Assembly: GCA_003584625.1 (NCBI GenBank)
Contig: AP017647.1
Span: forward strand, 854,603 to 918,602
Reading direction: 5' to 3'
Source of the DNA: Methanothermobacter sp. MT-2
GTDB lineage: Archaea > Methanobacteriota > Methanobacteria > Methanobacteriales > DSM-23052
Length of the DNA: 64,000 nucleotides
Part shown: piece by piece, positions 48,537-57,850 of the stretch
Position numbering within the stretch: the stretch's first letter is position 1
How the letters are laid out: every line of letters begins with the position of its first letter
Position numbers and translations under genes: made by a program
Notes under the pieces: model-generated
Databases searched by the model: none
Seen by the model: only the letters and a program-made list of their open reading frames with translations
Told to the model about the DNA's origin: nothing

Positions 48537-48842
48537 TCAATCCTGTGGTGTTGTAACCTCTTCTACCATGACTTTACCAGCCACTACCTCATCTACGCTG
48601 TGTATCGAACCGCCATATTTTTCTATGGCCTCTGTTATCTCTTCGAAATCCAGATCATTCCCTTGGATGGTTACTTTAATGTTTTCTGTCTCTTTGTCGA
48701 TTTCCATGAGGGTTATGTTAACTCCCTCAACACCTTTAAGTTCGCTCAAGTATACTGCATAGTATGGTATTATAGGATCATGGGGTTTTAGTATATCTAA
48801 TACAATCCTAATAAGGCCCTTCGCCACCTTATTTTCCTCCAA
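48537..48842 (-). CDS. DUF211 family protein (MTH889-like)
   Basis: 101 residues with a ferredoxin-like beta-alpha-beta fold: GLIRIVLDILKPHDP, then LKGVEGVNITLMEID and GGSIHSVDEVVAG. The M. thermautotrophicus homologue MTH889 has been structurally solved, as I recall as a ring-like oligomer, but its function is unknown. It lies 4 bp upstream of the RraA gene on the minus strand, forming a three-gene run with the UPF0104 gene. Confidence 0.82.
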   Translation of the reverse strand: MEENKVAKGLIRIVLDILKPHDPIIPYYAVYLSELKGVEGVNITLMEIDKETENIKVTIQGNDLDFEEITEAIEKYGGSIHSVDEVVAGKVMVEEVTTPQD

Positions 48843-48995
48843 AAAATTTATTATCTTTTCCCTAATTTTCTCTATTAACTGAGGGGATATTTAAAGTTTA
48901 TAGCCTCACTAGAGGGTGATGGCCTATTCCTCTTTAGATTTATATATTAGTATATCATATAATTATAGATACTAATGGTTATTAAAGGTTTTAAA

Positions 48996-49424
48996 ATGAC
49001 ACTGGGAAGATTACAGCGTTTAACTGAAGAATTGGATGAAATCAGATATTACAGCGAACAGGGAGTTCCGATTTTAATAGAAGGGAAAAGAGACGAGGAA
49101 GCTCTTCAAGAACTTGGAATCAGAGGCGAATTCATAAAAGTTTCAGGGTCATCATCAAATTTATCCGAAATTGCAGATTCAGTCGCCAGATTATCATCAA
49201 TGGTGATAATTCTCACAGATTTTGATAGGAAGGGTAACCAGTTGGCAAAAAGACTCCAAATGGAGATAGAGAGCCTAGGCTGTTACCCAAATTTACAGAT
49301 ACGCAAAAGGATAATGGGGATGACAAGGAAATACATAAAAGACATACAAAGTCTTCCCAAGTACATACAAAGGTTACAGATGGAGATCTCTCCATACCCT
49401 TTTCAATACAACTCCATCTATTAG
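48996..49424 (+). CDS. Toprim-domain protein (UPF0292-like)
   Basis: 142 residues. Toprim motifs: [17 protein letters not shown] near residue 24 (catalytic glutamate) and [18 protein letters not shown] near 70 (DxD). Short stand-alone Toprim proteins resemble the RNase M5 catalytic core. ATG 48996 (AAAGG upstream) is preferred over ATG 48975, which may be too near the TATA box at about 48949-48962. dnaG follows 27 bp downstream. Confidence 0.78.
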   Translation: MTLGRLQRLTEELDEIRYYSEQGVPILIEGKRDEEALQELGIRGEFIKVSGSSSNLSEIADSVARLSSMVIILTDFDRKGNQLAKRLQMEIESLGCYPNLQIRKRIMGMTRKYIKDIQSLPKYIQRLQMEISPYPFQYNSIY

Positions 49425-49451
49425 CCATCAAAACTTCATAGGGGGATTATC

Positions 49452-50594
49452 ATGGGAAAAGAAGAAATAAGCACAACTAAATATCTTATTCACGCTCAAA
49501 TTAACGCTAATGGGATTGTTGAAAAACCGGATGTGGTAGGTGCAATATTCGGACAAACAGAAGGACTACTAAGTAATGATCTCGACCTTAGAGAACTGCA
49601 AAAAACCGGAAGAATAGGAAGAATCAAAGTCAACATAACATCAAGAGGCGGTAAATCAAAAGGGGAAATAATAATACCCTCAAGCCTAGACAGAGTCGAA
49701 ACAGCCATACTAGCAGCATCACTAGAAACCATAAACAGAGTAGGACCATGCGAAGCCTACATCCAAGTTACAAAGGTCGAAGACGTGAGGGCTGTGAAAA
49801 GAAAAAAAGTAGTTGAACGTGCAAAGGAAATCTACGCCACTATGATGGAAGAAGTGACACCAGAAAGTCTTAAAATGATCGAAGAAGTGAAAGAGGCTAT
49901 GAGAGTCCATGAAATAACAGAATACGGCGAGGAGAAACTGCCAGCAGGCCCCAATGTAGCCACATCCGATGCAATCCTAGTCGTGGAAGGAAGATCAGAC
50001 GTCCTAAACCTGCTAAAACACGGCATCAAAAATGCAATCGCAGTAGAAGGCGTGAACATACCAAAAACCGTGGCAGAACTCACCCATAAAAAAACAGCAA
50101 CGGCCTTCGTAGATGGTGACAGGGGCGGAGAACTCATCCTAAAAGAACTCCTACAAGTAGCAGACATAGACTATGTCACAAGAGCCCCAAAAGGAAAAGA
50201 AGTGGAAGAACTCGGAAAAGACGAGATAATGGTCGCCCTCAGAAACAAGGTGCCAGTAGAACAAATCTACCACGAACTAGGCATGCCAGCAAAGAGCAAA
50301 AAAGCAGAAGACAAAATGTTATTATTAAAAAACATCCTCACTGAACTAGAAGGTTCAGGTAACGCCGAAATCCTAGATGACGCGCTTAACATCCTAAAAG
50401 AAGTTAGAGTCGAAAACCTTTACGACGAACTAAAACATGTCAACAACCACCCCTATGCCATAGTATTTGATGGAGTGGTAACCCAACGCCTAGTTGACAT
50501 GTCACACGAAAAAGGGGTGAAATATCTAGTCGCCATCAGAAGCGGCGAAATCGTGAAAAAACCCCAAGACATCAAGATAATAACAAATAATTGA
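49452..50594 (+). CDS. dnaG: Archaeal DnaG primase/exosome subunit
   Basis: 380 residues. The archaeal N-terminal domain (EISTTKYLIHAQINANGIVEK to about 165) precedes a Toprim domain with ILVVEGRSDVLNLLKHG near 178 and AFVDGDRGGELILKEL near 220. The protein makes short primers in vitro and in archaea is a stable part of the RNA exosome. It is shorter than some relatives, which have a longer C-terminus. ATG 49452 follows GGGGGATTATC. Cotranscribed with the Toprim and AAA+ genes. Confidence 0.92.
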   Translation: MGKEEISTTKYLIHAQINANGIVEKPDVVGAIFGQTEGLLSNDLDLRELQKTGRIGRIKVNITSRGGKSKGEIIIPSSLDRVETAILAASLETINRVGPCEAYIQVTKVEDVRAVKRKKVVERAKEIYATMMEEVTPESLKMIEEVKEAMRVHEITEYGEEKLPAGPNVATSDAILVVEGRSDVLNLLKHGIKNAIAVEGVNIPKTVAELTHKKTATAFVDGDRGGELILKELLQVADIDYVTRAPKGKEVEELGKDEIMVALRNKVPVEQIYHELGMPAKSKKAEDKMLLLKNILTELEGSGNAEILDDALNILKEVRVENLYDELKHVNNHPYAIVFDGVVTQRLVDMSHEKGVKYLVAIRSGEIVKKPQDIKIITNN

Positions 50595-50604
50595 AGGATT
50601 TAAA

Positions 50605-52110
50605 ATGTATGTTGACATGCGAAAAGAAACCCTCAATGACATCGAAAGCACAAAAGATATAAAAATACCAGAGGACCCCCTCGAAAGAGTCATAGGCCAC
50701 GACAATATAATGCCAATGATTAAAATCGCCGCGAAACAGAAAAGGAATCTCTTACTAGTCGGCCCCCCGGGCATAGGTAAATCACTCCTTGCACAAGCAA
50801 TCTCATTCCATCTCCCCCCACCATCCGAAGAGATAATAGTCGTACACAACCCAGAACAACCCGAAAGGCCATTCGTAGAAGTTAAAAACAGAAAAGAGAT
50901 AGAAAACGAACTACTAGAAATGGAAATGGCCGAAGGAGAGCTAATAGACCCTCAAAGCGCGCCAGACGCGGTTGCGGAGAGACTAGGGTTCAAATGTGTG
51001 CACTGCGGTGAATACAGCAGCGCATACACCAGCATCTGCCCCAAATGTGGAGGCGAAAAATTCGCCCACATCAACGCCCGACGAAAACACCTTGGAGACC
51101 TGCTGGGAATGTTTGAGATGAGCTCAAACAACCTCAAAGTCCCCCAGAAAAGAGTTACAACAACAAGAATCATCAACGGCGTTGAAGAAGTAGTTATCTA
51201 CGAAAGAGTGGGTGGAGACGAAATAAAAGTCCTAGATCAGAGAGCATTAGAAAAAAGACGACAGATCGTGGAAGAAAAACCAAGAAACGTAATAGTACCC
51301 CTAGAACGTAAAACATTCATCCAAGCCACAGGAGCCAGCGAAACAGAACTTCTAGGAGATGTGAGACACGACCCCTACGGCGGACACCCAGACCTCGGAT
51401 CACAACCCTACGAAAGAGTAGTACCAGGAGCAATACATGAAGCACACGAAGGAGTACTATTCATAGACGAAATAGTCCACATAGCAAGCCTACAAAGATA
51501 CATCCTAAGTGCAATGCAAGACAAAACATTCCCAATCATAGGAAGAAACCCACAAAGCGCCGGCAGCTCAGTTAAAGTCGAAGACGTCCCCTGCGACTTC
51601 ATATTCATAGGAGCATGCAACATCATAGACCTACAATACATACTACCACCCCTCAGATCAAGGATACAAGGAGAAGGCTACGAGATACTAATGAACACAA
51701 CAATGCCAGACACCGAAGAAAACCAGGCCAAACTAGCACAATTCGTAGCCCAAGAAATAGAAATGGACGGTAAAATCCCACCAGCAAAAGTAGACGCGAT
51801 CAAACTCATAATAGAAGAAGCAAAAAAGCGTGCAAGACTCATAGATGACATGGAAGACTCATTAACATTAAGACTCAGAGACCTCGGTGGAGTGGTGAGA
51901 ATGGCCGGAGACCTCGCTGTAATGCAAGAAAGCGAATATATAACAGCTAAACACGTTGAAACCGCGATAAAAAAGGCCATACCAGTAGAAGAACAGATAA
52001 TAAAAAAATATAAAACCTATGAAAACGCGCTCCAAAAAGACCTCTCAAGCTCTCAACACATACGCAAATTCCAAGGCCACCATGAAAACATAGACAGAAG
52101 CTACATGTAA
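50605..52110 (+). CDS. LonB-related AAA+ ATPase lacking the protease domain, with zinc ribbon
   Basis: 501 residues. Walker A LVGPPGIGKSLLAQAI near residue 52, Walker B GVLFIDEIVHI near 285 and the arginine-finger segment LPPLRSRIQGEGYEI near 350 match archaeal LonB. Between Walker A and B, where LonB has its membrane helices, there is instead a four-cysteine zinc ribbon (CVHCGEYSSAYTSICPKCGGE, about 132-152 and shown here in parts: CVHCG and CPKCG). The chain ends at residue 501, before any Ser-Lys protease domain. A soluble remodelling ATPase is inferred. It lies 10 bp after dnaG and 43 bp before xerA. Confidence 0.82.
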   Translation: MYVDMRKETLNDIESTKDIKIPEDPLERVIGHDNIMPMIKIAAKQKRNLLLVGPPGIGKSLLAQAISFHLPPPSEEIIVVHNPEQPERPFVEVKNRKEIENELLEMEMAEGELIDPQSAPDAVAERLGFKCVHCGEYSSAYTSICPKCGGEKFAHINARRKHLGDLLGMFEMSSNNLKVPQKRVTTTRIINGVEEVVIYERVGGDEIKVLDQRALEKRRQIVEEKPRNVIVPLERKTFIQATGASETELLGDVRHDPYGGHPDLGSQPYERVVPGAIHEAHEGVLFIDEIVHIASLQRYILSAMQDKTFPIIGRNPQSAGSSVKVEDVPCDFIFIGACNIIDLQYILPPLRSRIQGEGYEILMNTTMPDTEENQAKLAQFVAQEIEMDGKIPPAKVDAIKLIIEEAKKRARLIDDMEDSLTLRLRDLGGVVRMAGDLAVMQESEYITAKHVETAIKKAIPVEEQIIKKYKTYENALQKDLSSSQHIRKFQGHHENIDRSYM

Positions 52111-52153
52111 AATCTCCAAATCCACAAAATAGAATTTTTTCGGGATAACAAAC

Positions 52154-53062
52154 ATGAAAACAGAAAGTAGTCGCCATAAAACTCAAGGTATATTAAAACA
52201 TTTCCCTGAGATGATGGAAGACTACCTAATCGAACTTGAAATCAGAAACTACTCCCTAAACACAATAAAAACTTATAAATCCATCCTAAATAATTTCCAC
52301 AAATTCCTAGAGGATGAGGAAAACTTAGATGACAACATTTCAAGATCATTCAAAAAATATATAAGGTACTTGAAAAGGGAGAAGAAGGTATCCCAAAATT
52401 ATATATACCTTGTAACCATCGTTATTAAAAAATTCTTCGAATTCCATAAAATGGACCACCTAAAAGATATTAAAACCCCAAAAAGGGCAAAATCACTCCC
52501 AAAATCATTGAACGAAGATGAAGTGAAAAAATTAATAGATGCTGTGCATGTCATAGGCAATTCAAAACAGCAAAAATTTACAAAAACACGAGACAAACTC
52601 ATACTCTCACTACTTTATTCCTCAGGATTAAGAGTCTCGGAGCTTGTATCCCTCAAAGTAAATGACATAGACCTTAAAGATAGGACAATACGCATAAGGG
52701 GTAAAGGTAACAAAGACCGCATAGTACTATTCGACCAAAAAACAAAAAAACTAATCAAAGACTACCTCAATGAGAGAATCCATGAAAGCGAATACTTATT
52801 CATAAACCGCTTCGGCAAACCACTAACAGCACGCTATGTCCAGATAACCATAAAAAATTATGCGAAAAAGGCAGGGATCAAGAAAAAAGTGACACCGCAC
52901 ATACTAAGACATTCATTCGCAACACACCTCCTAAAAAACGGTGTTGACATAAGAGCCATACAACAACTCCTCGGACACTCCAACTTGTCAACAACACAAA
53001 TCTATACAAGCGTAGACATGGTAACACTAAAAAACCTTTATGACAAGGCCAAACTCCTATAA
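52154..53062 (+). CDS. xerA: Tyrosine recombinase XerA
   Basis: 302 residues. SAM-like N-terminal domain ([20 protein letters not shown]) and a catalytic domain with the RHRHY set: [11 protein letters not shown] near residue 158, the lysine in [19 protein letters not shown] near 253, [15 protein letters not shown] with the nucleophilic tyrosine near 288. Resolves chromosome dimers at dif in archaea. No dif site could be identified by eye. ATG 52154 has no strong ribosome-binding site. Confidence 0.92.
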   Translation: MKTESSRHKTQGILKHFPEMMEDYLIELEIRNYSLNTIKTYKSILNNFHKFLEDEENLDDNISRSFKKYIRYLKREKKVSQNYIYLVTIVIKKFFEFHKMDHLKDIKTPKRAKSLPKSLNEDEVKKLIDAVHVIGNSKQQKFTKTRDKLILSLLYSSGLRVSELVSLKVNDIDLKDRTIRIRGKGNKDRIVLFDQKTKKLIKDYLNERIHESEYLFINRFGKPLTARYVQITIKNYAKKAGIKKKVTPHILRHSFATHLLKNGVDIRAIQQLLGHSNLSTTQIYTSVDMVTLKNLYDKAKLL

Positions 53063-53119
53063 AAACCATACTTCCACTGTAAAAAAATTGCTCTTCCAGT
53101 TAGGGGATAAGTTTTATAT

Positions 53120-53134
53120 ACTATAATATAGTAA
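53120..53134. promoter_or_regulatory. Palindromic operator before the permease operon
   Basis: TACTATA-A-TATAGTA is a perfect 7-1-7 inverted repeat overlapping TATA-like sequence, flanked on both sides by AAGTTTTAT or AGTTTTATA. It is 54-68 bp before the GTG of the permease gene. The ArsR-type protein encoded at the end of the operon is the natural candidate ligand. Confidence 0.55.
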
Positions 53135-53187
53135 GTTTTATACCACATATATCAATAAATTTAGATATATTAATGGAGGTATTTTCT

Positions 53188-54159
53188 GTGGTGCTGCAAG
53201 AACTCGCCGATTACATAACATACAATCTCCTGGGACTTGAACCTTCCTCACACCTTGGAAGTGCTGTGAACTTCTTTATCTATGACACGACAAAAATACT
53301 CATACTCCTCACAGTCCTAATATTCGCCATATCATTTATCAGAACATATATACCACCACATAAGGTTAAAGAAACCTTGGAAAAGAGGCATAAATATACA
53401 GGGAATATAGCAGCAGCCCTTGTAGGAATAATAACACCATTCTGTTCATGCTCAGCAGTACCACTATTCATCGGGTTCGTCGAAGCAGGAGTACCACTCG
53501 GCGCAACATTCTCATTCCTCATATCATCACCCCTAATAAACGAAATAGCAATAATACTCCTCCTAGGTTTATTCGGCTGGGAAATAACAGCCATATACAT
53601 AATATCAGGTTTGATAATAGCCATAATCGGCGGCATAATAATAGGAGAACTAAGATTAGAAAACCAACTCGAAGATTATGTATATGAAACGCTCGAAAAG
53701 CTGAAGAAACTTGGAAATCCAAACATTGAAACACCAGACCCCACTTTGAAGGAAAGGTACATCATAGCAAAAAACGAAACAAAAGACATACTACGAAGAG
53801 TAACACTCTATATTATCATAGCAATCGCTATAGGCGCATGGATCCACGGATACGTGCCACAAGAGTTCCTCATAAAATATGCCGGTCAAGAAAACTTCCT
53901 AGCGGTCCCTGTAGCTGTTCTAATAGGAGTACCATTATATTCAAATGCAGCAGGAACCATACCATTAATATCAGCCCTCATCGAAAAAGGCATGGCCATT
54001 GGAACAGCACTAGCACTTATGATGTCAATAACTGCACTTTCACTCCCAGAGATGATAATATTAAGGAAGGTTATGAAACCAAGACTACTCGCTCTATTCA
54101 TAGCAATACTTGCAATTTCTATAACAATAACCGGTTACATATTCAATTTCATATTATAG
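53188..54159 (+). CDS. ArsP-type permease (PF03773-like)
   Basis: About 323 residues with eight or more membrane helices. The hallmark CSC motif lies in TPFCSCSAVPLFIGF near residue 92, and its second-half counterpart is GVPLYSNAAGTIPLISALI near 255. This family exports organoarsenicals, metals or other soft ligands; the substrate is not deducible. I place the start at GTG 53188, because a perfect GGAGGT lies 7 bp upstream at 53175-53180; the in-frame ATG 53173 overlaps that site. First gene of an eight-gene run ending in ArsR. Confidence 0.83.
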   Translation: MVLQELADYITYNLLGLEPSSHLGSAVNFFIYDTTKILILLTVLIFAISFIRTYIPPHKVKETLEKRHKYTGNIAAALVGIITPFCSCSAVPLFIGFVEAGVPLGATFSFLISSPLINEIAIILLLGLFGWEITAIYIISGLIIAIIGGIIIGELRLENQLEDYVYETLEKLKKLGNPNIETPDPTLKERYIIAKNETKDILRRVTLYIIIAIAIGAWIHGYVPQEFLIKYAGQENFLAVPVAVLIGVPLYSNAAGTIPLISALIEKGMAIGTALALMMSITALSLPEMIILRKVMKPRLLALFIAILAISITITGYIFNFIL

Positions 54160-54172
54160 AGGTGAAGAAGAG

Positions 54173-54403
54173 ATGAAATTAAGAATCTACGGAGTTGGAT
54201 GCGCAAACTGCGAAATACTTGAAAAAAACACCAAAGAAGCCGTAAAAGAGCTTGGAATCGAAGCAGAAATCGAAAAAATAGACGACATTGACGCGATATT
54301 AGAATCTGGTATAACAGCCCTCCCAGCGCTTGCAATAGAAGGTGAAATTAAAGTTATGGGTAGAATAGCGTCAAAAGAGGAGATAAAAAACCTCCTATCC
54401 TAA
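54173..54403 (+). CDS. Thioredoxin-like redox-active disulfide protein (MTH895-like)
   Basis: 76 residues in a minimal thioredoxin/glutaredoxin fold. The active-site motif is GVGCANCEILEKN at residues 6-18, and the cis-proline region is TALPALAIEGE near 50. The family (TIGR00412) is typically encoded beside ArsP-type permeases, as here (13 bp). It may reduce a substrate or the CSC motif of the permease; that is an inference. Confidence 0.85.
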   Translation: MKLRIYGVGCANCEILEKNTKEAVKELGIEAEIEKIDDIDAILESGITALPALAIEGEIKVMGRIASKEEIKNLLS

Positions 54404-54417
54404 TGGTGGTGATATTA

Positions 54418-54612
54418 ATGGCAAAAGAAGAGAAAGGTTTCGAAGCCAAAATCAAAGCCATGACAACAGGTGGCTGCGCATGCATGACAGGAATCTTAGA
54501 AAAGAAGGCCTCAAACCTAAAAAAGGTGATATGTAAAGGATGCGGGAAAATCTTCAGAACAAACCGAGACACAGAATACTGCTACGACTGTCAAAAGAAA
54601 TTAAGGAGATAA
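54418..54612 (+). CDS. Small cysteine-rich protein with zinc-ribbon motif
   Basis: 64 residues, no family I can name. A GGCACM motif near residue 20 precedes a C-x2-C...C-x2-C ribbon (CKGCGKIFRT then YCYDC) at about 40-59, with a basic tail. ATG 54418 has GGTGAT 5 bp upstream, which decides the start. Sits between the thioredoxin-like gene and the reductase gene with gaps of 14 and 1 bp. Metal binding or chaperoning in the efflux operon is possible. Confidence 0.68.
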   Translation: MAKEEKGFEAKIKAMTTGGCACMTGILEKKASNLKKVICKGCGKIFRTNRDTEYCYDCQKKLRR

Positions 54613-54613
54613 T

Positions 54614-55372
54614 ATGAAAATTGCCTTCATCGGCGGAGGGAGAATCGTAAGAATACTCCTAGAAGGACTTAAAAGAGCCGATAAACTACCGGAAAACATA
54701 TCAGTTTATGACAAAGATGAAAAAGCCCTGGAAAAACTAAAAAAGTTCCCAGTGAAAACAGGGACAGATAACAAGAAAGCAGCGGAAGCAGAGATAATAT
54801 TCCTAGCAGTACACCCTCCCAACATAGGATCCGTCCTCCAAGAGATAAAAGAATCCCTAAAAAGAGATACCATAATAGTCTCATTAGCCCCTAAAGTGAC
54901 CATTAAACAAATACGCGACCAGACCAGATCAAAGAAAATAGTCCGCATAATACCAAACGCGCCCTCCATAATCAACAAAGGATACAATCCAATCACATTC
55001 TCCAAAAGTATAAAAACAAAAGAAAAAGAGAAACTACTAGAAATCTTAGAGCCCCTCGGAGAATTCCCAGAAGTCGACGAGAATAAACTCGAAGCATACG
55101 CTGTTATAACAGCAATGGGCCCCACCTATTTCTGGTTCCAATTCATAGAACTTGAAAAGTTAGCCAAATCCTTTGGAATGGATGCTGATGAGGCTAAAAA
55201 GGCCATAGAAAAGATGGTGAAAGGAGCAGTTGACGTCCTTTATCATTCCCAACTCAAAAGAGATGAAATCCTAGACCTTATACCAGTAAAACCTCTAGGT
55301 GAAAGTGAGGCTGAGATAAAATCCATTTACAAGAACAAGCTAGATGCCATCTTCAAACAATTAAAAGGATAA
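54614..55372 (+). CDS. Pyrroline-5-carboxylate reductase-like oxidoreductase
   Basis: 252 residues. Rossmann motif FIGGGRIVRILLEGL and the ProC-like PNAPSIINKGYNPI block near residue 115. The C-terminal dimerisation segment (MGPTYFWFQFIELEKLAKSFGM) resembles ProC but the family's usual substrate motif is altered, so it may act on another imine or with F420. ATG 54614 follows AAGGAGATAAT. Its place inside the efflux operon argues against a plain proline-synthesis role. Confidence 0.68.
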   Translation: MKIAFIGGGRIVRILLEGLKRADKLPENISVYDKDEKALEKLKKFPVKTGTDNKKAAEAEIIFLAVHPPNIGSVLQEIKESLKRDTIIVSLAPKVTIKQIRDQTRSKKIVRIIPNAPSIINKGYNPITFSKSIKTKEKEKLLEILEPLGEFPEVDENKLEAYAVITAMGPTYFWFQFIELEKLAKSFGMDADEAKKAIEKMVKGAVDVLYHSQLKRDEILDLIPVKPLGESEAEIKSIYKNKLDAIFKQLKG

Positions 55373-55376
55373 GATT

Positions 55377-56288
55377 ATGGTAATAGAAGTTAAAGGTCTC
55401 AGCAAAAAGTTCGGGGACATCCAAGCAGTAGACAATATAAGCTTCAACGTCAAAGAAGGTGAAATATTCGGGTTCCTCGGACCCAACGGAGCCGGTAAAA
55501 CCACCACCGTGAGGATGTTAACAGGCATAATAAAACCAGATAATGGCCAGATAAACATCCTAGGCCATGATATGATAAAAGATCCTATAAAAGTTAAAGA
55601 AAAGATAGGAGTCGTCCCAGAAACTTCCAATGCATACATAGATATCACAGGCTGGGAAAATATGATGCTCACCGCCGGACTCTATGACATGCCCAAGGAA
55701 ATGGCTACCAGACGCTCAAAAGAACTCCTAGAAGATTTCGACATTTACAATAGAAGAGACTACAAGGTTAAAGGTTATTCTAAGGGGATGAAACAGCGGC
55801 TAATACTCTGCATGGCACTTCTACACAACCCCCTAATTTTATTTCTTGACGAGCCCACAAGCGGCCTTGATGTTCAAAGCAGCATAAAAATAATAGAGAA
55901 ACTTAAAAAGATAAAAGAGGAAGGTAAAACAATCTTCCTGACAACCCATAACATGTGGGAGGCCGAAAAACTCTGCGACAGGATAGCCATAATAAACAAG
56001 GGAAAAATCGCGGCAATAGACAAACCAAGATTCCTTAAGGAGATAACAGAAGAAATGAAAGAGATTGAGGTAATATTCGAAGAAAAACCCGACTTTGAAA
56101 AACTAAAAGAGTTTGTCAGCATAATCCGTAGAGAAGATAAAAGTTTCATAATAGAATCTGAAGACATGACTGATACTATATGGAAGATAGGTAAATTTGC
56201 AATGGAAAATAATCTCCAGATAAAATCATTAAATACTCTCACACCCTCACTAGAAGAGGTCTTCATAAAAATAATAGAAGGGAAATAG
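55377..56288 (+). CDS. ABC transporter ATP-binding protein
   Basis: 303 residues. Walker A GPNGAGKTTTVRM near residue 38, signature YSKGMKQRL near 138 and Walker B LILFLDEPTSGLD near 158, followed by the histidine switch TTHNMWEAEKL. The C-terminal extension (about 220-303) is typical of DrrA-like drug/lipid exporters. It pairs with the ABC-2 permease that starts 1 bp downstream. Confidence 0.92.
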   Translation: MVIEVKGLSKKFGDIQAVDNISFNVKEGEIFGFLGPNGAGKTTTVRMLTGIIKPDNGQINILGHDMIKDPIKVKEKIGVVPETSNAYIDITGWENMMLTAGLYDMPKEMATRRSKELLEDFDIYNRRDYKVKGYSKGMKQRLILCMALLHNPLILFLDEPTSGLDVQSSIKIIEKLKKIKEEGKTIFLTTHNMWEAEKLCDRIAIINKGKIAAIDKPRFLKEITEEMKEIEVIFEEKPDFEKLKEFVSIIRREDKSFIIESEDMTDTIWKIGKFAMENNLQIKSLNTLTPSLEEVFIKIIEGK

Positions 56289-56289
56289 A

Positions 56290-57024
56290 TTGGGCCAATT
56301 AAACCGTGCGCTGACCATAACAAAAAAGAACATCCTTATATATTATCTGAAAGGGCCAGTTATAATATTCGGCGTTCTCATACCAGTATTCTTTTTCTTG
56401 GCCTTTATAACTGGGGGTAAACAGTTACCTTGGAGTTTCCTTATAAGTGGACTTACAGCCATGACAGTATTTTTCACCGCAACATCAGTATCCCCAGTAA
56501 TAATGCCCTGGGAAGCCCAAATGAACACATTAGAAAGACTCATAGCATCCCCAATTTCAATTTATGCGCTAATATTCGGCGACTTATTAGCATCTATTTG
56601 CTTCAGTTTCATGATAACCATCATACCCATAATATTAGCATTAGCCACGAATGTAACAATCATGGATCCGCTAACTTTCATCCTGGGGATAATATTGGCT
56701 TCTATATGTTTCTCAGCGCTTGGAACGCTATTATCAACCCCAAGAACAAATCTCCCATCTAATATCATGATGTTATCATCTTTAATCAAATTCCCCCTAG
56801 TATTTATAAGTGGCATATTCATACCAATAGAAAGGATGGGCTGGGGAAGCTACATAGCCCTATTCTCGCCACTAACCTACACCATGGATATTATAAGATA
56901 TTCAATGCAAGGAACCCATGCATATCCCATAAACATTGACATACTCGCCATAATCATCTCTATCATAATCTTCCTCACAGCCTCTGTAAAACTACACGAA
57001 GCAAACATACCATACAGAATATAG
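56290..57024 (+). CDS. ABC-2 type transporter permease
   Basis: 244 residues with six hydrophobic helices of the DrrB-like ABC-2 family, including LERLIASPISIYALIFGDLL near residue 78 and VFISGIFIPIERMGWGSYIALFSPLTY near 175. The start is TTG 56290, one base after the stop of the ATPase gene, implying coupling. Substrate unknown. Confidence 0.88.
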   Translation: MGQLNRALTITKKNILIYYLKGPVIIFGVLIPVFFFLAFITGGKQLPWSFLISGLTAMTVFFTATSVSPVIMPWEAQMNTLERLIASPISIYALIFGDLLASICFSFMITIIPIILALATNVTIMDPLTFILGIILASICFSALGTLLSTPRTNLPSNIMMLSSLIKFPLVFISGIFIPIERMGWGSYIALFSPLTYTMDIIRYSMQGTHAYPINIDILAIIISIIIFLTASVKLHEANIPYRI

Positions 57025-57039
57025 GGAGGTAAAAAAATT

Positions 57040-57486
57040 ATGTACAAGAAAATATTATTAGCCACCGATGGATCTAAATGTTCCAAGGTCGCTGCAGAAC
57101 ATGCTATTAAAATCGCTGAACAGAATAATGCAGAGTTAATAGTCCTAACAGTAACTGAAACATACCCAGTTGAAAAACTTCCAGTTGAAGACCTAACGCG
57201 TAAAGTGATCCAACTCTTCAAGGAAGAATCAGAAAAGGCCCTCCAGGATGTTGAGGAGATGATAAAGGAGAGAGGGTCCCCCATAAAATTTGTCTTGAAG
57301 AATGTTGAAGGAAAAGCTGCAGATTCAATCCTCAGAGTCGCTGAAGACGAAAATGTTGATCTTATAGTTGTTGGAGTTTCAGGAAAACACGCCCTTGAGA
57401 GATTCGTGCTTGGAAGCGTGTCCGAAAAAGTGGTGAGAAACGCACGAGTCCCAGTGCTCGTGGTTCGTTCAAAAAAAAAGAAATAG
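57040..57486 (+). CDS. Universal stress protein (UspA family)
   Basis: 148 residues. N-terminal LLATDGSKCSKVAAEHAI and the ATP-binding motif G-2x-G-9x-G(S/T) in GVSGKHALERFVLGS near residue 110, so it is the nucleotide-binding type. ATG 57040 follows GGGAGG with 12 bp spacing. It is the seventh gene of the permease-to-ArsR run; a stress role fits. Confidence 0.9.
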   Translation: MYKKILLATDGSKCSKVAAEHAIKIAEQNNAELIVLTVTETYPVEKLPVEDLTRKVIQLFKEESEKALQDVEEMIKERGSPIKFVLKNVEGKAADSILRVAEDENVDLIVVGVSGKHALERFVLGSVSEKVVRNARVPVLVVRSKKKK

Positions 57487-57495
57487 AGAGTTAAA

Positions 57496-57843
57496 ATGAA
57501 ATCCGATACTAAAAGGCCGACTAATGAACAGATCAAAGAACTTAAGGCGATTTTGTCAAAAATCCCAGATGATGAAACGCTTGAAAAGAATGCCTCCATT
57601 ATAAAAGCGTTGGCCGATCCTACAAGGCTTAAAATAGTATACCTTCTCCAACATGGGGAACGTTGCGTATGTGAAATAATAGAAGCCCTTAAAAGGCCCC
57701 AACCGACAATATCCCATCACTTAGCCATCCTAAAAAATGTTGGGATTCTTAAATGGAGAAAAGAGGGTATATGGATACATTACAGGTTAGCAGATGAAAA
57801 AATACTAGAGCTTATAGAAAAACTGCTCACGAAAATAAAATAA
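57496..57843 (+). CDS. ArsR-family metal(loid)-responsive regulator
   Basis: 115 residues. Winged HTH with LADPTRLKIVYLLQHGERCVCEI near residue 42 (written in parts: LADPTRLKI, ERCVCEI). The CVC pair in helix alpha-3 is the classic As/Sb/Cd-sensing site. The recognition helix is PQPTISHHLAIL. Such proteins repress their own operon and are released by the metal. ATG 57496 follows GAGTTAAA. As last gene, 9 bp after the stress protein, it would autoregulate through the palindrome at 53120. Confidence 0.9.
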   Translation: MKSDTKRPTNEQIKELKAILSKIPDDETLEKNASIIKALADPTRLKIVYLLQHGERCVCEIIEALKRPQPTISHHLAILKNVGILKWRKEGIWIHYRLADEKILELIEKLLTKIK

Positions 57844-57850
57844 ACGCCAA

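Noticed and set aside
53063-53187. dif site for XerA
   Set aside because: The palindrome here is a promoter operator by position; its 7-1-7 spacing does not look like a Xer core with 11-bp arms and 6-bp centre.
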